Positions 15,946 through 25,160 of a DNA stretch of 64,000 nt are shown here, in pieces. The stretch's first letter is position 1; every line of letters begins with the position of its first letter. Below the pieces are notes generated by a model. It did not search any database. It saw only the letters and a program-made list of their open reading frames with translations, and was not told the DNA's origin. Source of the stretch: Aminobacterium mobile DSM 12262 (GTDB taxonomy: Bacteria > Synergistota > Synergistia > Synergistales > Aminobacteriaceae); NCBI RefSeq assembly GCF_000526395.1, contig NZ_JAFZ01000001.1, positions 62,001 through 126,000 of the forward strand, written 5' to 3'. Both the position numbers and the translations under genes were made by a program.

Positions 15946-16620
15946 ATGGGAAGTCTGGAGGTTATTTTCATATCGTTACCATATCTACTTCAAGGAGCTC
16001 TTGTAACTCTAAGAATTGTGGCTCTTTCACTAGGGCTAGGGCTTTGTATGGGATTGCCTCTGGCTGTAGGACAAGTATATGGCTCTCCTCTTACACAAAA
16101 AATAGTAAAATTCTATGTGTGGATTTTCCGAGGCCTTCCGAACCTTGTTCTTCTCTTTCTCTTCTTTTTCGGCATTTTCCCTTCCATTGGAATTGATGCC
16201 TCAGCCTTCACAACGGCAGTAGTAGTTCTGGGGCTTCGAAGTGCAGCCTATCAATCCCAGATTTTTAGGGGAAGTATCTTATCCCTTGGAGAAGGACAAA
16301 TGTTGGCGGCGCGCTCTTTAGGCATGAGCAAAGGACAGGCTATTAAATCTATTATTTTACCCCAGGCCATACGACTGGCTCTTCCTGGATGGTCTAACGA
16401 ATACCCCATCCTTCTCACCGATTCCTCGGTTACATATGCCATTGGCGTACTGGAAATATTGACCCGGGCTAATCTGGTTGTCTCCAGAACATATCAGCCC
16501 ATGCCTATTTTTCTCACATGCGCCATTATCTTTATTTTGTTGAATTACGGAGGAATGCGACTCCTTCACTATGCAGAAGGTAAGTTTCGTATTCCTGGTT
16601 TTGGAAATGGAGAACGGTAA
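15946..16620 (+). CDS. Polar amino acid ABC transporter permease (first of two)
   Basis: About 224 residues with five transmembrane segments. The HisM/GlnP-type motif RSAAYQSQIFRGSILSLGEGQMLAARSLGMSKGQ, the EAA loop that binds the ATPase, lies mid-protein. GAGGGAG stands about 10 bases before the ATG at 15946; an in-frame GTG at 15934 would abut that site. It pairs with the permease at 17401 to form a heterodimeric channel. Confidence 0.9.
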   Translation: MGSLEVIFISLPYLLQGALVTLRIVALSLGLGLCMGLPLAVGQVYGSPLTQKIVKFYVWIFRGLPNLVLLFLFFFGIFPSIGIDASAFTTAVVVLGLRSAAYQSQIFRGSILSLGEGQMLAARSLGMSKGQAIKSIILPQAIRLALPGWSNEYPILLTDSSVTYAIGVLEILTRANLVVSRTYQPMPIFLTCAIIFILLNYGGMRLLHYAEGKFRIPGFGNGER

Positions 16621-16622
16621 CC

Positions 16623-17408
16623 ATGACGACATTAACGCAACAAGAAGACGTTATCTTACGAGTAGAGAATATTCATAAATCCTATGGGAACGTAGAAGTA
16701 CTGAAGGGAGTTTCCTTTTCTGTCAGGAAAGGAGAGACAAAAGTCTTCATAGGCCCTTCTGGTACAGGAAAAAGTACGCTGCTTCGTTGTATCAACCAAC
16801 TGACCATCCCGGATAAAGGGCAAATTTGGCTTCATGGAGAAGAGGTAACTCACTCTAAAAAAAATATTAATTTTTTTCGGCAGAAGATGGGAATGGTTTT
16901 TCAGAATTTTTACCTCTTCGATCACCTTACAGCGCTTCGTAATGTGGAGATCGCTCTTATCAAGGTGAAGGGAATGAAAAAAGACGCTGCTCGGGATAAA
17001 GCCATGGAAGAACTCTCTCGTGTAGGAATGGACTCTTTCGCTCAACACTACCCTTCCCAGCTTTCTGGAGGTCAGGCTCAGCGAGTTTCTATCGCCAGGG
17101 CCTTAGCCATGGATCCTGACGTCATGCTTTTTGATGAGCCTACATCTGCCTTGGATCCTGAACTCATAGGGGAAGTGCTGGAAGTCATGAAAGATCTCGC
17201 CAGAGGAGGGATGACCATGCTTGTAGTTACACACGAGATGGGATTTGCCTGCTCTGTAGCCAATGAAATCATGTTTATGGAGGAGGGGACAATTTTGGAA
17301 AGTGGGAGTCCGGAAAAACTATTAAACGCCCCTCAATATGAAAGGACTCGCCAATTTTTAAGAAAATTAACAGATCTTTACGGAGAGTTGGGAAAAGTAA
17401 ATGGATAA
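16623..17408 (+). CDS. glnQ: Polar amino acid ABC transporter ATP-binding protein
   Basis: 261 residues with Walker A GPSGTGKST, Q-loop MVFQNFYLF, signature LSGGQAQR, Walker B VMLFDEPTSALDPE and H-loop VTHEM. The FxLFxHLTALRNVEIAL segment is typical of the GlnQ/HisP class. It starts 2 bases after the first permease and overlaps the second by 8 bases. Confidence 0.93.
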   Translation: MTTLTQQEDVILRVENIHKSYGNVEVLKGVSFSVRKGETKVFIGPSGTGKSTLLRCINQLTIPDKGQIWLHGEEVTHSKKNINFFRQKMGMVFQNFYLFDHLTALRNVEIALIKVKGMKKDAARDKAMEELSRVGMDSFAQHYPSQLSGGQAQRVSIARALAMDPDVMLFDEPTSALDPELIGEVLEVMKDLARGGMTMLVVTHEMGFACSVANEIMFMEEGTILESGSPEKLLNAPQYERTRQFLRKLTDLYGELGKVNG

Positions 17409-18072
17409 TCTGCTCTTCATTCAAAAAGATGTACTTCCGGCTTTGTTGGAAGGACTCATTGTATCGATCAAGCTTATTATATGGTCGATTCCCTTTGGCT
17501 TGGTAACAGGGACACTTATAGCGGTTGGAAGAGTGTACGGGAACAAGTCCATTTCTTTTTTTTGTAAGCTTTACGTCATTTTCTTCAAGGGAACTCCCCT
17601 TTTAATTTTACTTTTTATGCTCTATTTCGGTCTACCGTCCATGGGGATTTCTCTCAGCCCTTTCGCAGCTTCAGTTCTGGGATTTGTCCTCTGTAACGGC
17701 GCCTATAATTCAGAGTATATTCGAGGGGCTATACAATCTGTAAAAGGCGGCCAGCTCATAGCCGCGCAAGCTTTAGGCATGACACGAGCCCAAGCTGTCT
17801 GGAATATTATTCTTCCTCAAGCGTTACGACGAGCTATTCCAGGGTGCTCTAATGAAATGATCTACCTGATCAAATATTCGTCTCTGGCATATATGCTCAC
17901 GTGCATAGAGCTCACTGGCGCCGGGAAAATAATAGCAGGGCGTTCTTTTAGGTACACCCTTGTCTTTTCCGTCGTAGGCATCATCTATCTCTTTATGGTA
18001 ACTCTTGCCAGTTGGCTTCTATCGATCCTCGAAAAAAAACTTTACATCCCTGGATGGAGCCAAGAAAGCTAA
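17401..18072 (+). CDS. Polar amino acid ABC transporter permease (second of two)
   Basis: 223 residues, five membrane segments, with the EAA loop NSEYIRGAIQSVKGGQLIAAQALGMTRAQ. The sequence is related to the permease at 15946 but clearly distinct, so the importer uses two different permease subunits, as in HisQM. The ATG lies inside the end of the ATPase gene. No obvious terminator follows before the convergent panE-like gene. Confidence 0.9.
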   Translation: MDNLLFIQKDVLPALLEGLIVSIKLIIWSIPFGLVTGTLIAVGRVYGNKSISFFCKLYVIFFKGTPLLILLFMLYFGLPSMGISLSPFAASVLGFVLCNGAYNSEYIRGAIQSVKGGQLIAAQALGMTRAQAVWNIILPQALRRAIPGCSNEMIYLIKYSSLAYMLTCIELTGAGKIIAGRSFRYTLVFSVVGIIYLFMVTLASWLLSILEKKLYIPGWSQES

Positions 18073-18265
18073 AGGGGACGAGCGACAAAGGGTCAAGCTC
18101 TCCCCTCCCTATAGCTTGACGTATAGGTATATCTTCACGAAACTGAATGCCCTTTACAAAAACAAGCTTCTTTAAACATATCACCTTGCGTCAAATGGTA
18201 GGAGAAATGGAACTTGACTGCTTTATTTACATGCACTCTTTCTATTTTTTTATAGACAGCAGCCC

Positions 18266-19210
18266 CTACCTTCTCTCTTTCCCTGAAGTTAAAATTTTGT
18301 TATGAAGGCGTCGATATATTTGATCATACACGGGAACTGAAACTTGAAGCGAAGATGCCAAATGAACGACAGCCCCTACAAATGTTTCGAGCTCAACTCG
18401 ACGTCCCCTGGAATAGTCCAGCTCCATAGAGGATCGCGTCCCCGAAGGGAAAGACCGGGCTTGGGCAAGAGAGCGATCTACAATATCTTCAGGGAGAGAA
18501 ATATTTTTCTTCTGGGCTAATTTATGAAGCTCCTCCATAAGTTCGCGGAGTGTCTGCTTTAAGTAGGGATCGGACAATACCTCCCCGAATGTTTTTTCAA
18601 CCAACGTAGTTATGGCCGCCATAGGGCTCATAAAAATAAATTTTGTCCATACCGCTTCTTCCACATGAGGCGTCAGTTCAAAAGAGATACCTGCCTCTTT
18701 CATTACACTTTCAAGCTCTCCATATCGTTCAACCCTTCCATCGAGAGGGCCTGCCACCATTTTACAACTGCCCCCTACCTGACGTACCTCTCCAGGCGCC
18801 GATATATACGCAGAAATATATACGCATCCGTTGAAGAAGACCCCTTTTAAACTCGCTTTCTCCAAGAGATGCGGATTATCGATGCCATTTCCCACAGGAA
18901 TAAGCAATGTGCGGTCATGACAAAGAGAATGAACTGTTTCGGCCATATTGAAGAGATCATACCCCTTCACCGCAAAAAAGATTACATCCACAGGGCCAAT
19001 GTCCACAGGAGACGAAGAAACCATATGGGGAATTGCACGGAACGTATCAGAGGGGGTCTTAACAATCAATCCTTCTTTTTTAATTTGCGTCATATGCTCT
19101 CCACGGCAAAGGAAAGAAACTCTATGTTGTTGCGACTTTCCATAGGCTGAAGCCAACCGCCCCCCAAAACATCCACCAACACCACCAAGACCCGCAATAC
19201 AAAAATCCAC
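18266..19210 (-). CDS. panE: 2-dehydropantoate 2-reductase family oxidoreductase
   Basis: About 314 residues from the GTG at 19210, which follows GGAGGGGAG; a longer frame to 19258 has no such site. The N-terminal Rossmann motif is AGLGGVGGCFGGRLA. The ApbA/PanE C-terminal domain has the catalytic helix region EEAVWTKFIFMSPMAAITTL and, near the end, SSMELDYSRGRRVELETFVGAVVHLA, where family members have the Ser-Met-x-x-Asp motif that binds substrate. The usual reaction is NADPH reduction of ketopantoate in pantothenate synthesis, but many paralogs act on other 2-oxo acids. It stands alone. Confidence 0.82.
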   Translation of the reverse strand: MDFCIAGLGGVGGCFGGRLASAYGKSQQHRVSFLCRGEHMTQIKKEGLIVKTPSDTFRAIPHMVSSSPVDIGPVDVIFFAVKGYDLFNMAETVHSLCHDRTLLIPVGNGIDNPHLLEKASLKGVFFNGCVYISAYISAPGEVRQVGGSCKMVAGPLDGRVERYGELESVMKEAGISFELTPHVEEAVWTKFIFMSPMAAITTLVEKTFGEVLSDPYLKQTLRELMEELHKLAQKKNISLPEDIVDRSLAQARSFPSGTRSSMELDYSRGRRVELETFVGAVVHLASSLQVSVPVYDQIYRRLHNKILTSGKERR

Positions 19211-19269
19211 GAAGCTCCCCTCCTCTTCTCTTCTCTGATGAAAATTATTTTGAATCAAGTCTATTGTAA

Positions 19270-19298
19270 TGGACAGAGACTTTTTTGCGGGCTATAAT
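19270..19298 (+). promoter_or_regulatory. Sigma70 promoter of pstS
   Basis: TGGACA (19270-19275), a 17-base spacer and TATAAT (19293-19298). A Pho-box (repeats of CTTTAACA-like sequence) is not evident upstream. Confidence 0.75.
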
Positions 19299-19341
19299 CT
19301 TGTTGCAAATAAGGAATATATAATATAGGAGGTAGTTATAG

Positions 19342-20223
19342 TTGAACAAAAAGATCCGCTTTTTATGTTTGTATCTTGCGGTTTTAGGGCTTTTTTCCCT
19401 TGGGAAAGTACGCGCTCATGCTGCGGATGGGCAACTTTTTTTTAAAGGATCCTCTACGCTGGCCCCTGTTGTTTCTCAAATATCCAAGCAATTTATAGAG
19501 AAATATGAAACTTGGGATAAAGTGGATTCCTCCTTACCAAATACAAAAATTGAAATTTTCGTATCAGGCGGCGGTTCTGGAGAAGGAGTAAAGGCGATTC
19601 TTGATGGCACCAGCAATTTGGGCATGACAGCTCGAGCAGTATCGGAAAAAGAGAAAAAATCTGTGGGAGATTATCACGAGTTCCATCTTGGGACAGATGC
19701 TCTTACAATTTCGGTCCATCCTGATAACAAGGTACATGAGATCAAGCCCAACCTCACTAAAGAAGAGTTAGTCAAGATATTCAGTGGCGAGTATAAATAT
19801 TGGAATGATTTGGATTCCAGCCTTCCTAAAGATGAAATCGTTATTGTAATTCGAGATATTGGCGGTGGCGCTCATGAGGTGTTCCAGAAAACTGTCATGG
19901 GAAAAGTAGACGTAACTCCCAATGCCATACAGGCACCTTCCATGGGAGCACTTGTAACAAAAGTTATGGAGAATAAAAACGCTATTGGATATGCTTCCTT
20001 CGGAATGGTCAATATGAATAAAGGGAAAATCATTCCCCTTAAAGTAGATGGTGTTGAACCCACTGCTGAAAACATTCTCAACGGCTCCTACACTATAGCT
20101 CGACCTCTTCTTATAATAAAGAAAGGTGCCATGAGCGCTAATGAAAAAGCTTTTGTAGACAGTCTTCTCTCTGAAGAAGGAATGGCTGTTGTAGAACAAA
20201 TGGGCTTCGTACCGGCCCAATAG
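19342..20223 (+). CDS. pstS: Phosphate ABC transporter substrate-binding protein
   Basis: 293 residues starting with TTG 13-14 bases after AGGAGG. A signal peptide (cleavage near AHA) is followed by the phosphate-site strand FKGSSTLAPVVSQISKQF, the SGGGSGEGVKAILDGTSNLGMTARAV segment, and RDIGGGAHEVFQKTVM, which supply the phosphate hydrogen-bond donors in PstS. It binds orthophosphate in the periplasm for PstCAB. A strong hairpin follows, so binding protein can outnumber the channel. Confidence 0.9.
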   Translation: MNKKIRFLCLYLAVLGLFSLGKVRAHAADGQLFFKGSSTLAPVVSQISKQFIEKYETWDKVDSSLPNTKIEIFVSGGGSGEGVKAILDGTSNLGMTARAVSEKEKKSVGDYHEFHLGTDALTISVHPDNKVHEIKPNLTKEELVKIFSGEYKYWNDLDSSLPKDEIVIVIRDIGGGAHEVFQKTVMGKVDVTPNAIQAPSMGALVTKVMENKNAIGYASFGMVNMNKGKIIPLKVDGVEPTAENILNGSYTIARPLLIIKKGAMSANEKAFVDSLLSEEGMAVVEQMGFVPAQ

Positions 20224-20243
20224 CGATTAATAAACGTTATATT

Positions 20244-20280
20244 AAAGAGGCCGGAGACATTGTTCTCCGGCCTCTTTTGT
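20244..20280 (+). terminator. Terminator/attenuator after pstS
   Basis: A 14-bp perfect stem (AAAGAGGCCGGAGA with its complement, 20244-20257 and 20264-20277) around a 6-base loop, followed by a short T-run. Confidence 0.9.
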
Positions 20281-20341
20281 TAATGATACACAAATTTTTA
20301 GCATATCTGGCTCGGAAACATTATTTAGGAGGTTCTTGCTT

Positions 20342-21238
20342 ATGAAAAACTCTTCTTATCTTTTCGTCGAGGAGGATAAAAGAGGGAGGTTTTTTGTAAT
20401 AATATGTAAAGGAGTCACTCTCCTTTCTGTCTCCCTTTTATTTTTTATGTTCCTTTTCATAGCAAAAGAAAGCCTGATATTTTTTCAAAATACCCCTCTA
20501 CGGGCCTTTCTTACAGGGCAGCGTTGGAATCCACTTGCTACGCCTCCAGCTTTTGGTCTAGCGCCAATGATTGCAGCTACTGTTTATGTTTCAGTGCTGG
20601 CCACCGTCATAGCTTTCCCTATCGGAGTAGGAGTTGCCATATTTCTTTCTGTACTAGCAGGCAATAAACTCCCAAACATCTGTCTTCCGCTTATTGACCT
20701 TATGGCTGGAATCCCTTCTGTAGTATACGGATTCGCAGGGCTTTTAATCATCGTAAAATTTTTTGAGACCCACTTCTCTTTCTCGTCTGGAGAATCAATA
20801 TTGGCAGGAGGGATTCTTTTGTCTGTTATGATTCTGCCCTACATTATCTCTACATGTCACGAATCTGCAACAAAAATTCTTCGCCGCTACAAACACGTTT
20901 CTACTGCCCTTGGAGTCTCCCGTTGGCATATGATCCGGTATTTGCTCTTCCCCTCCATGTCTAAGGCCCTTTTTTCTGCTCTGATTCTTTCTTTTTCCAG
21001 AGCTATGGGAGAAACGATGGCCGTCATGATGGTGATAGGGAACAGTCCCATTTTTCCCAAGCTTCTTCATAAAGCACAAACAATTCCCGGCCTTATCGCT
21101 CTGGAAATGGGGGGAGCCCACGTTGGAAGCCCCCATTATCGTGCTCTTTTCGCCGCTGGATTCGTACTCATGTTCGTTTTGTTTGTTTTTAATACCCTGT
21201 TTTTCATAATCGAAAAAAGTCTCGAAGGAGATGCGTAA
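20342..21238 (+). CDS. pstC: Phosphate ABC transporter permease PstC
   Basis: About 298 residues with six transmembrane segments. GGAGG lies 9 bases before the ATG; a TTG at 20336 in the same frame is too close. PstC-type features: VSVLATVIAFPIGVGVAIFLS, LMAGIPSVVYGFAGL, and the EAA loop ATALGVSRWHMIRYLLFPSM-like segment, then SRAMGETMAVMMVIGN, a near-invariant PstC motif. Its stop overlaps the next start (TAATG). Confidence 0.93.
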   Translation: MKNSSYLFVEEDKRGRFFVIICKGVTLLSVSLLFFMFLFIAKESLIFFQNTPLRAFLTGQRWNPLATPPAFGLAPMIAATVYVSVLATVIAFPIGVGVAIFLSVLAGNKLPNICLPLIDLMAGIPSVVYGFAGLLIIVKFFETHFSFSSGESILAGGILLSVMILPYIISTCHESATKILRRYKHVSTALGVSRWHMIRYLLFPSMSKALFSALILSFSRAMGETMAVMMVIGNSPIFPKLLHKAQTIPGLIALEMGGAHVGSPHYRALFAAGFVLMFVLFVFNTLFFIIEKSLEGDA

Positions 21239-22071
21239 TGAATAGATTCCGTCGTTACCGGGGAATTCGAATTTGGCTTTTCATAAGTATATGCCTGACC
21301 TTCGCATCACTGGCCATTATTCTAGGCGATATATTCATTCATGGAATTAACGAGCTTTCCATCCAGTTTCTGCTGGGAACACCCCAAGGATTCCCTCTTG
21401 GGATAGAGGGGGGAATTTGGCCTGCCATTATGGGAAGTCTCGGTTTTACAAGCATTGCTTGCCTTTTCGGATCCATACTTGCCATTCCTACAGCTATTTG
21501 GCTGGTTTTTTACAATAAAAATCTTTGCATTACCAGTCTTTGTCACTTTTTTATTCACTCTATGGCAGGAGTACCTTCTATTATTTTGGGGCTCTTTGGG
21601 TACGCTTTTTTCGTAGTTACTCTCAAGTTAGGCGTATCGCTTCTTTCAGGGGGACTTATTCTCGGTGTTATGATCTTTCCTTTTATAGAGGTCCGCGTTG
21701 AGAAATCTTTTCGGGAATTTCCTCCTCAACTTGTCCAAGCTTCATTAGCATTAGGCGTTACAAGGACCTGGACTCTTTTCCACCTTGTTTTCCCTGCAAG
21801 TTTAGGAGATATAGCTAGCGCCATCGCTTTGGGGGGCAGTTTTGCCATGGGAGCTACAGCACCTATACTCTTTACTGGAGCAGTCCTCTTCGCCCCTGTG
21901 CCTCGTAGTCTTTTCTCTCCTGCCATGGCTTTACCTAATCATCTTTATATTCTTGTAGGACAAGGAATCTCTTTAAGCAAAGCTTATGGGACAGCTCTCG
22001 TCCTTATCATTATCCTGTTAGCCTTAAACAGTGTGCCCATCTTTATAAGAATGCACAGAAAGGAAGGATAG
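21238..22071 (+). CDS. pstA: Phosphate ABC transporter permease PstA
   Basis: 277 residues, six membrane segments, with PSIILGLFGYAFFVV, the EAA loop ASLALGVTRTWTLFHLVFPASLG and GGSFAMGATAPILFTGAVL, where PstA commonly reads RAxGETAPLLFT. The Glu of that GET motif is changed here to Ala/Thr spacing (GATAP), a small departure from the usual pattern. It is coupled to pstC by TAATG. Confidence 0.9.
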   Translation: MNRFRRYRGIRIWLFISICLTFASLAIILGDIFIHGINELSIQFLLGTPQGFPLGIEGGIWPAIMGSLGFTSIACLFGSILAIPTAIWLVFYNKNLCITSLCHFFIHSMAGVPSIILGLFGYAFFVVTLKLGVSLLSGGLILGVMIFPFIEVRVEKSFREFPPQLVQASLALGVTRTWTLFHLVFPASLGDIASAIALGGSFAMGATAPILFTGAVLFAPVPRSLFSPAMALPNHLYILVGQGISLSKAYGTALVLIIILLALNSVPIFIRMHRKEG

Positions 22072-22074
22072 CAA

Positions 22075-22821
22075 ATGGATCCTATTCTTGAAACCCACAA
22101 CCTATCTGTATCCTTTGGGGGGAAGGTTATATTGAAAGGAATAAACGTTTCTATCCCTCCTCGCCAGATTACAGCCATTATTGGCCCTTCAGGGTGCGGA
22201 AAATCTACTTTTCTAAAAAGTTTGAATCGACTTATTAGCGAGGAGGAAGGTGCCATTACAGAAGGACACGTTTTACTCGATGGAGAAAATATTCTCTCAC
22301 TACAACCTGAAAAGGTTCGCCGAAGAATTGGTATGGTTTTTCAAGCACCAACACCTTTTCCCCTCTCCATATTCGATAATATGGCCTATCCTCTTCGATA
22401 TTATGGATATAAAAAAGAGAATATTCATACTATCATTATAGAAAAGCTAAAAATAGCGGGGCTTTATGAAGAGGTACAAAATAATCTTTCTATGAAAGCA
22501 ACTCTCCTCTCCGGAGGACAACAGCAGCGATTGTGTATCGCAAGAGCTCTTACCGTAGAGCCGGAAATCCTGCTTCTTGATGAGCCATGCTCTGCTTTGG
22601 ATATAAAAAATACTCTGAACATAGAAACTATGCTCGCGAAGCTTTGTGAACACTATACGATTATTATCGTAACTCATAATCTATTCCAAGCGCGACGATT
22701 AGCTCATAAAACTCTCTTCATGCTCGATGGAGAAATAGTAGAAGAAGGCTGTACCTCGACTATTTTTAGTCAGCCTCAGGATGAACGGACAGCTGAATAT
22801 ATTTCGGGGATTTACGGCTAA
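22075..22821 (+). CDS. pstB: Phosphate ABC transporter ATP-binding protein PstB
   Basis: 248 residues with Walker A GPSGCGKST, PstB-type LNRLISEEEGAITEGHVLLDGENI, Q-loop MVFQAPTPFPLSIFDN (diagnostic of PstB), signature LSGGQQQR and Walker B LLLDEPCSALD. It follows pstA by 3 bases. No phoU, phoB or phoR gene is adjacent; a PhoU-like domain occurs only in the Na/Pi cotransporter at 27309. Confidence 0.94.
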   Translation: MDPILETHNLSVSFGGKVILKGINVSIPPRQITAIIGPSGCGKSTFLKSLNRLISEEEGAITEGHVLLDGENILSLQPEKVRRRIGMVFQAPTPFPLSIFDNMAYPLRYYGYKKENIHTIIIEKLKIAGLYEEVQNNLSMKATLLSGGQQQRLCIARALTVEPEILLLDEPCSALDIKNTLNIETMLAKLCEHYTIIIVTHNLFQARRLAHKTLFMLDGEIVEEGCTSTIFSQPQDERTAEYISGIYG

Positions 22822-22872
22822 AGACAGCTCCTAGCTTACATTTCTCCCACGACAATAATTATTGGAATGAAG

Positions 22873-22881
22873 TGCTATAAT
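22873..22881 (+). promoter_or_regulatory. Extended -10 promoter upstream of birA
   Basis: TGCTATAAT, an extended -10 box (TGnTATAAT) without a clear -35 hexamer. Transcription would begin near 22888, immediately before a GGCG/CGCC hairpin element. Confidence 0.5.
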
Positions 22882-22888
22882 TTTTATT

Positions 22889-22945
22889 GGCGATGGCGTT
22901 CCGCCTCGAACCACTGTTGTTGTATGGGCAGGCATAATGTTTGGG
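22889..22945 (+). ncRNA. Possible fluoride-riboswitch-like (crcB-like) leader element
   Basis: The first bases of the predicted transcript read GGCGATGGCGTTCCGCC and shortly after GAACC. This matches the 5' half of the crcB/fluoride aptamer (GG-n-GAUGG-n-GUUC-n-CC ... AACC), with GGCG pairing CGCC. The 3' half (consensus UGAUG followed by the complement of the GGNGUU stem) is poorly matched: only a UAAUG-like string is present. The downstream gene is birA, not a fluoride exporter. It may be a decayed or unrelated element. Confidence 0.2.
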
Positions 22946-23050
22946 AGAACAATACCCCTATAAATTGTTTTGATCGCACAGCCCAAGACAAGACATAGTT
23001 TATGGCAAGGATGATATCTCTATACATCGTTATGGTAAGGGAGCGATTTT

Positions 23051-24034
23051 TTGAGAAAACATATTATAAATATTTTAAAAAGGGCTCGGGGAACATACGT
23101 TTCAGGACAAGCTCTCTGCGAGGATCTCGGGGTCAGCCGCACTGCTATATGGAAACATATCCAGCAATTACGAGAAGAGGGATATGAAATAGACTCCTCT
23201 TCCCGTAAAGGCTATCGTCTTATACATGTTCCAGACCTGCTCAACTCTTACGAAATAGAACCTCTCCTGACCACAACCCATCTCGGTCACCCTATTTTGC
23301 ACTATAAGGAGCTAGATTCCACTAACATAGAGGCTCGGAAACTAGCTCGCGAAGGAGCAACACACGGAAGCGTCGTCGTGGCAGAGCACCAAACTACAGG
23401 ACGTGGTCGTTCTGGCCGAGGATGGTTTTCCACACCTGGTACAGCCATCCAGATGTCTCTCATCCTTCGTCCAGATCTAGCTCCGTTCCTAGCTGCTTCC
23501 ATTACTCAGGTAGGAGCTGCTGCTGTAGCTACGGCTCTTCAGGAATTAGGGTTGTCTCCGCAAATCAAGTGGCCCAACGATGTTCTTTTATCGAAGCGTA
23601 AGGTATGTGGCATTCTCACTGAAATGAGCTGCGAACTTGACCACATTGAACATATCATTATTGGCATAGGAATAAATGTCAACACCCCCTCTTTCCCAAC
23701 AGACATTCGTTCTGTTGCTACATCGGTACAGATAGAAAAAGGCGCCCCATGTGATCGTAAAAGCCTCATGGCCGCTATTCTCAACACCTTTGAGCCTCTC
23801 TATCAGGGTTTTCTTGAAGGACATCCCTATCCTGCCTATCTGCGCATCTGTCGGGAGCTTTCTATTCTCATCGGAGAGGAAATTACATATGAAAGCCCTC
23901 AGGGAGTCACCACTGCCACTGCAATAGACATCGATTCGTCAGGCCATCTTGTTGTGCGCCATAAAGATGGCTCTACCGAAGCTCTTCTCTCTGGAGAAGT
24001 CCATTTGGGGGCAGGGTTATATCGTGAGCCCTAG
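23051..24034 (+). CDS. birA: Biotin operon repressor / biotin-protein ligase
   Basis: 327 residues starting with TTG, with AAGGGAG upstream. An N-terminal winged-helix domain (GQALCEDLGVSRTAIWKHIQQLREEGYEI) is followed by the ligase domain with the biotinyl-AMP loop TTGRGRSGRGWFSTPG, KWPNDVLL and GIGINVN, then an SH3-like C-terminal domain. It activates biotin to biotinyl-5'-AMP, biotinylates carboxylase carriers, and as holo-repressor shuts off biotin genes. Its 3' end overlaps the convergent bioB by 62 bases, both frames being intact. Confidence 0.94.
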   Translation: MRKHIINILKRARGTYVSGQALCEDLGVSRTAIWKHIQQLREEGYEIDSSSRKGYRLIHVPDLLNSYEIEPLLTTTHLGHPILHYKELDSTNIEARKLAREGATHGSVVVAEHQTTGRGRSGRGWFSTPGTAIQMSLILRPDLAPFLAASITQVGAAAVATALQELGLSPQIKWPNDVLLSKRKVCGILTEMSCELDHIEHIIIGIGINVNTPSFPTDIRSVATSVQIEKGAPCDRKSLMAAILNTFEPLYQGFLEGHPYPAYLRICRELSILIGEEITYESPQGVTTATAIDIDSSGHLVVRHKDGSTEALLSGEVHLGAGLYREP

Positions 24035-24986
24035 CCGAGAACCCGGCGGAAGTAATCATCTTTAAATCTTCCTCTATCGATCGTCCAGTTGTCGTAAGAT
24101 AATCACCTGTGAGAAGGCCATTTATTCCGCCGTGGAGTCCCTCTACCACGTGGACACCAAGGGCCTTTCGCCCCCCTGCATAACGAAGGGTAACGTGGGG
24201 GAGAAGGAAACGAATAAGAGCTCCCGATAGTAGTATTTCGTGCACTTGAGGAATGCGGCAATTCTGAAGAGGAGTTCCTGGAATAGGAGTGAGAATATTC
24301 AAGGGGAACGAGACAGCCCCTGCCTGAGCAACAAGAGACGCCATTTCGAGACGATCTTGAAGGGTCTCTCCCAACCCCATAATCCCTCCTGAACAAAGCT
24401 CAAGACCTGCTCGACGAGCACAAGAGAGGGTTTTCAACTTATCTTCTATCGTATGGGTAGAACAAATGGAGGGAAAAAAGTTCGGTCCAGTTTCCAAATT
24501 ACAGTGATATCGGCTTACTCCAGCTGAAACTAGTTGACGAGCCTGTTTCTCAGTAATCAGGCCATGAGACCCACAGAGACGCAACGATGTTTTTGAAGCA
24601 AGCCCTTCATATACTCGACAGAGATGGTCCGTATCTTCAACAGAAAGACAACGACCACTTGTAACGAGGGAAAAACGATGAACGCCCTTCGCTTCGCACT
24701 GTTGAGCTTCATAAAGAGCCTCGCGAAAAGAGATAAGGGGTTTCGGAGCGCAATGTGTATTCCACCAAGCCGACTGAGCGCAGAAAGCGCAGTCCTCACT
24801 ACATCGACCAGACCTGGCATTCAAAATAGAACAAAGTTCTACACCTGTACCAGCATATTTTTGTTTCACAGTATCAGCGGCTTCTAAAATCTCTTTAAGG
24901 GGAACTGTCTCTGCCCAAGAAAGAAGTTTTTTCAATGGTATTGATATAGTACCTGTGCGACGAATATACTCATATATTGACTCCAT
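23973..24986 (-). CDS. bioB: Biotin synthase
   Basis: 337 residues of the radical SAM superfamily. The AdoMet cluster motif is CSEDCAFCAQS, and further conserved parts are RFSLVTSGR, YHCNLETGPNFF and CSGGIMGLGET, with the [2Fe-2S] Cys/Arg positions present. It inserts sulfur into dethiobiotin. No other biotin synthesis gene is near, so the cell may import dethiobiotin or keep the rest elsewhere. It converges on birA with overlapping 3' ends and has its own promoter. Confidence 0.94.
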   Translation of the reverse strand: MESIYEYIRRTGTISIPLKKLLSWAETVPLKEILEAADTVKQKYAGTGVELCSILNARSGRCSEDCAFCAQSAWWNTHCAPKPLISFREALYEAQQCEAKGVHRFSLVTSGRCLSVEDTDHLCRVYEGLASKTSLRLCGSHGLITEKQARQLVSAGVSRYHCNLETGPNFFPSICSTHTIEDKLKTLSCARRAGLELCSGGIMGLGETLQDRLEMASLVAQAGAVSFPLNILTPIPGTPLQNCRIPQVHEILLSGALIRFLLPHVTLRYAGGRKALGVHVVEGLHGGINGLLTGDYLTTTGRSIEEDLKMITSAGFSARAHDITLPPNGLLQREELR

Positions 24987-25067
24987 AACACATCCGCTCC
25001 AATTCTGCAGGCGATTGAGCGTTTACGAAATGCAACGCCAGACATGCGTCCATCCACGTCTTAATGC

Positions 25068-25097
25068 ACTATAAACGAAGGCATCTTTATATGTCAA
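25068..25097 (-). promoter_or_regulatory. Promoter of bioB
   Basis: On the minus strand TTGACA (25097-25092), an 18-base spacer and TATAGT (25073-25068). A BirA-type dyad of the E. coli kind (TTGTAAACC/GGTTTACAA) is not obvious here. Confidence 0.65.
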
Positions 25098-25160
25098 CCA
25101 TATATAAAAAATAGATGACAATTCTCTTTAAAACCATTTTTTATGGGGAAATGGAAAGGA

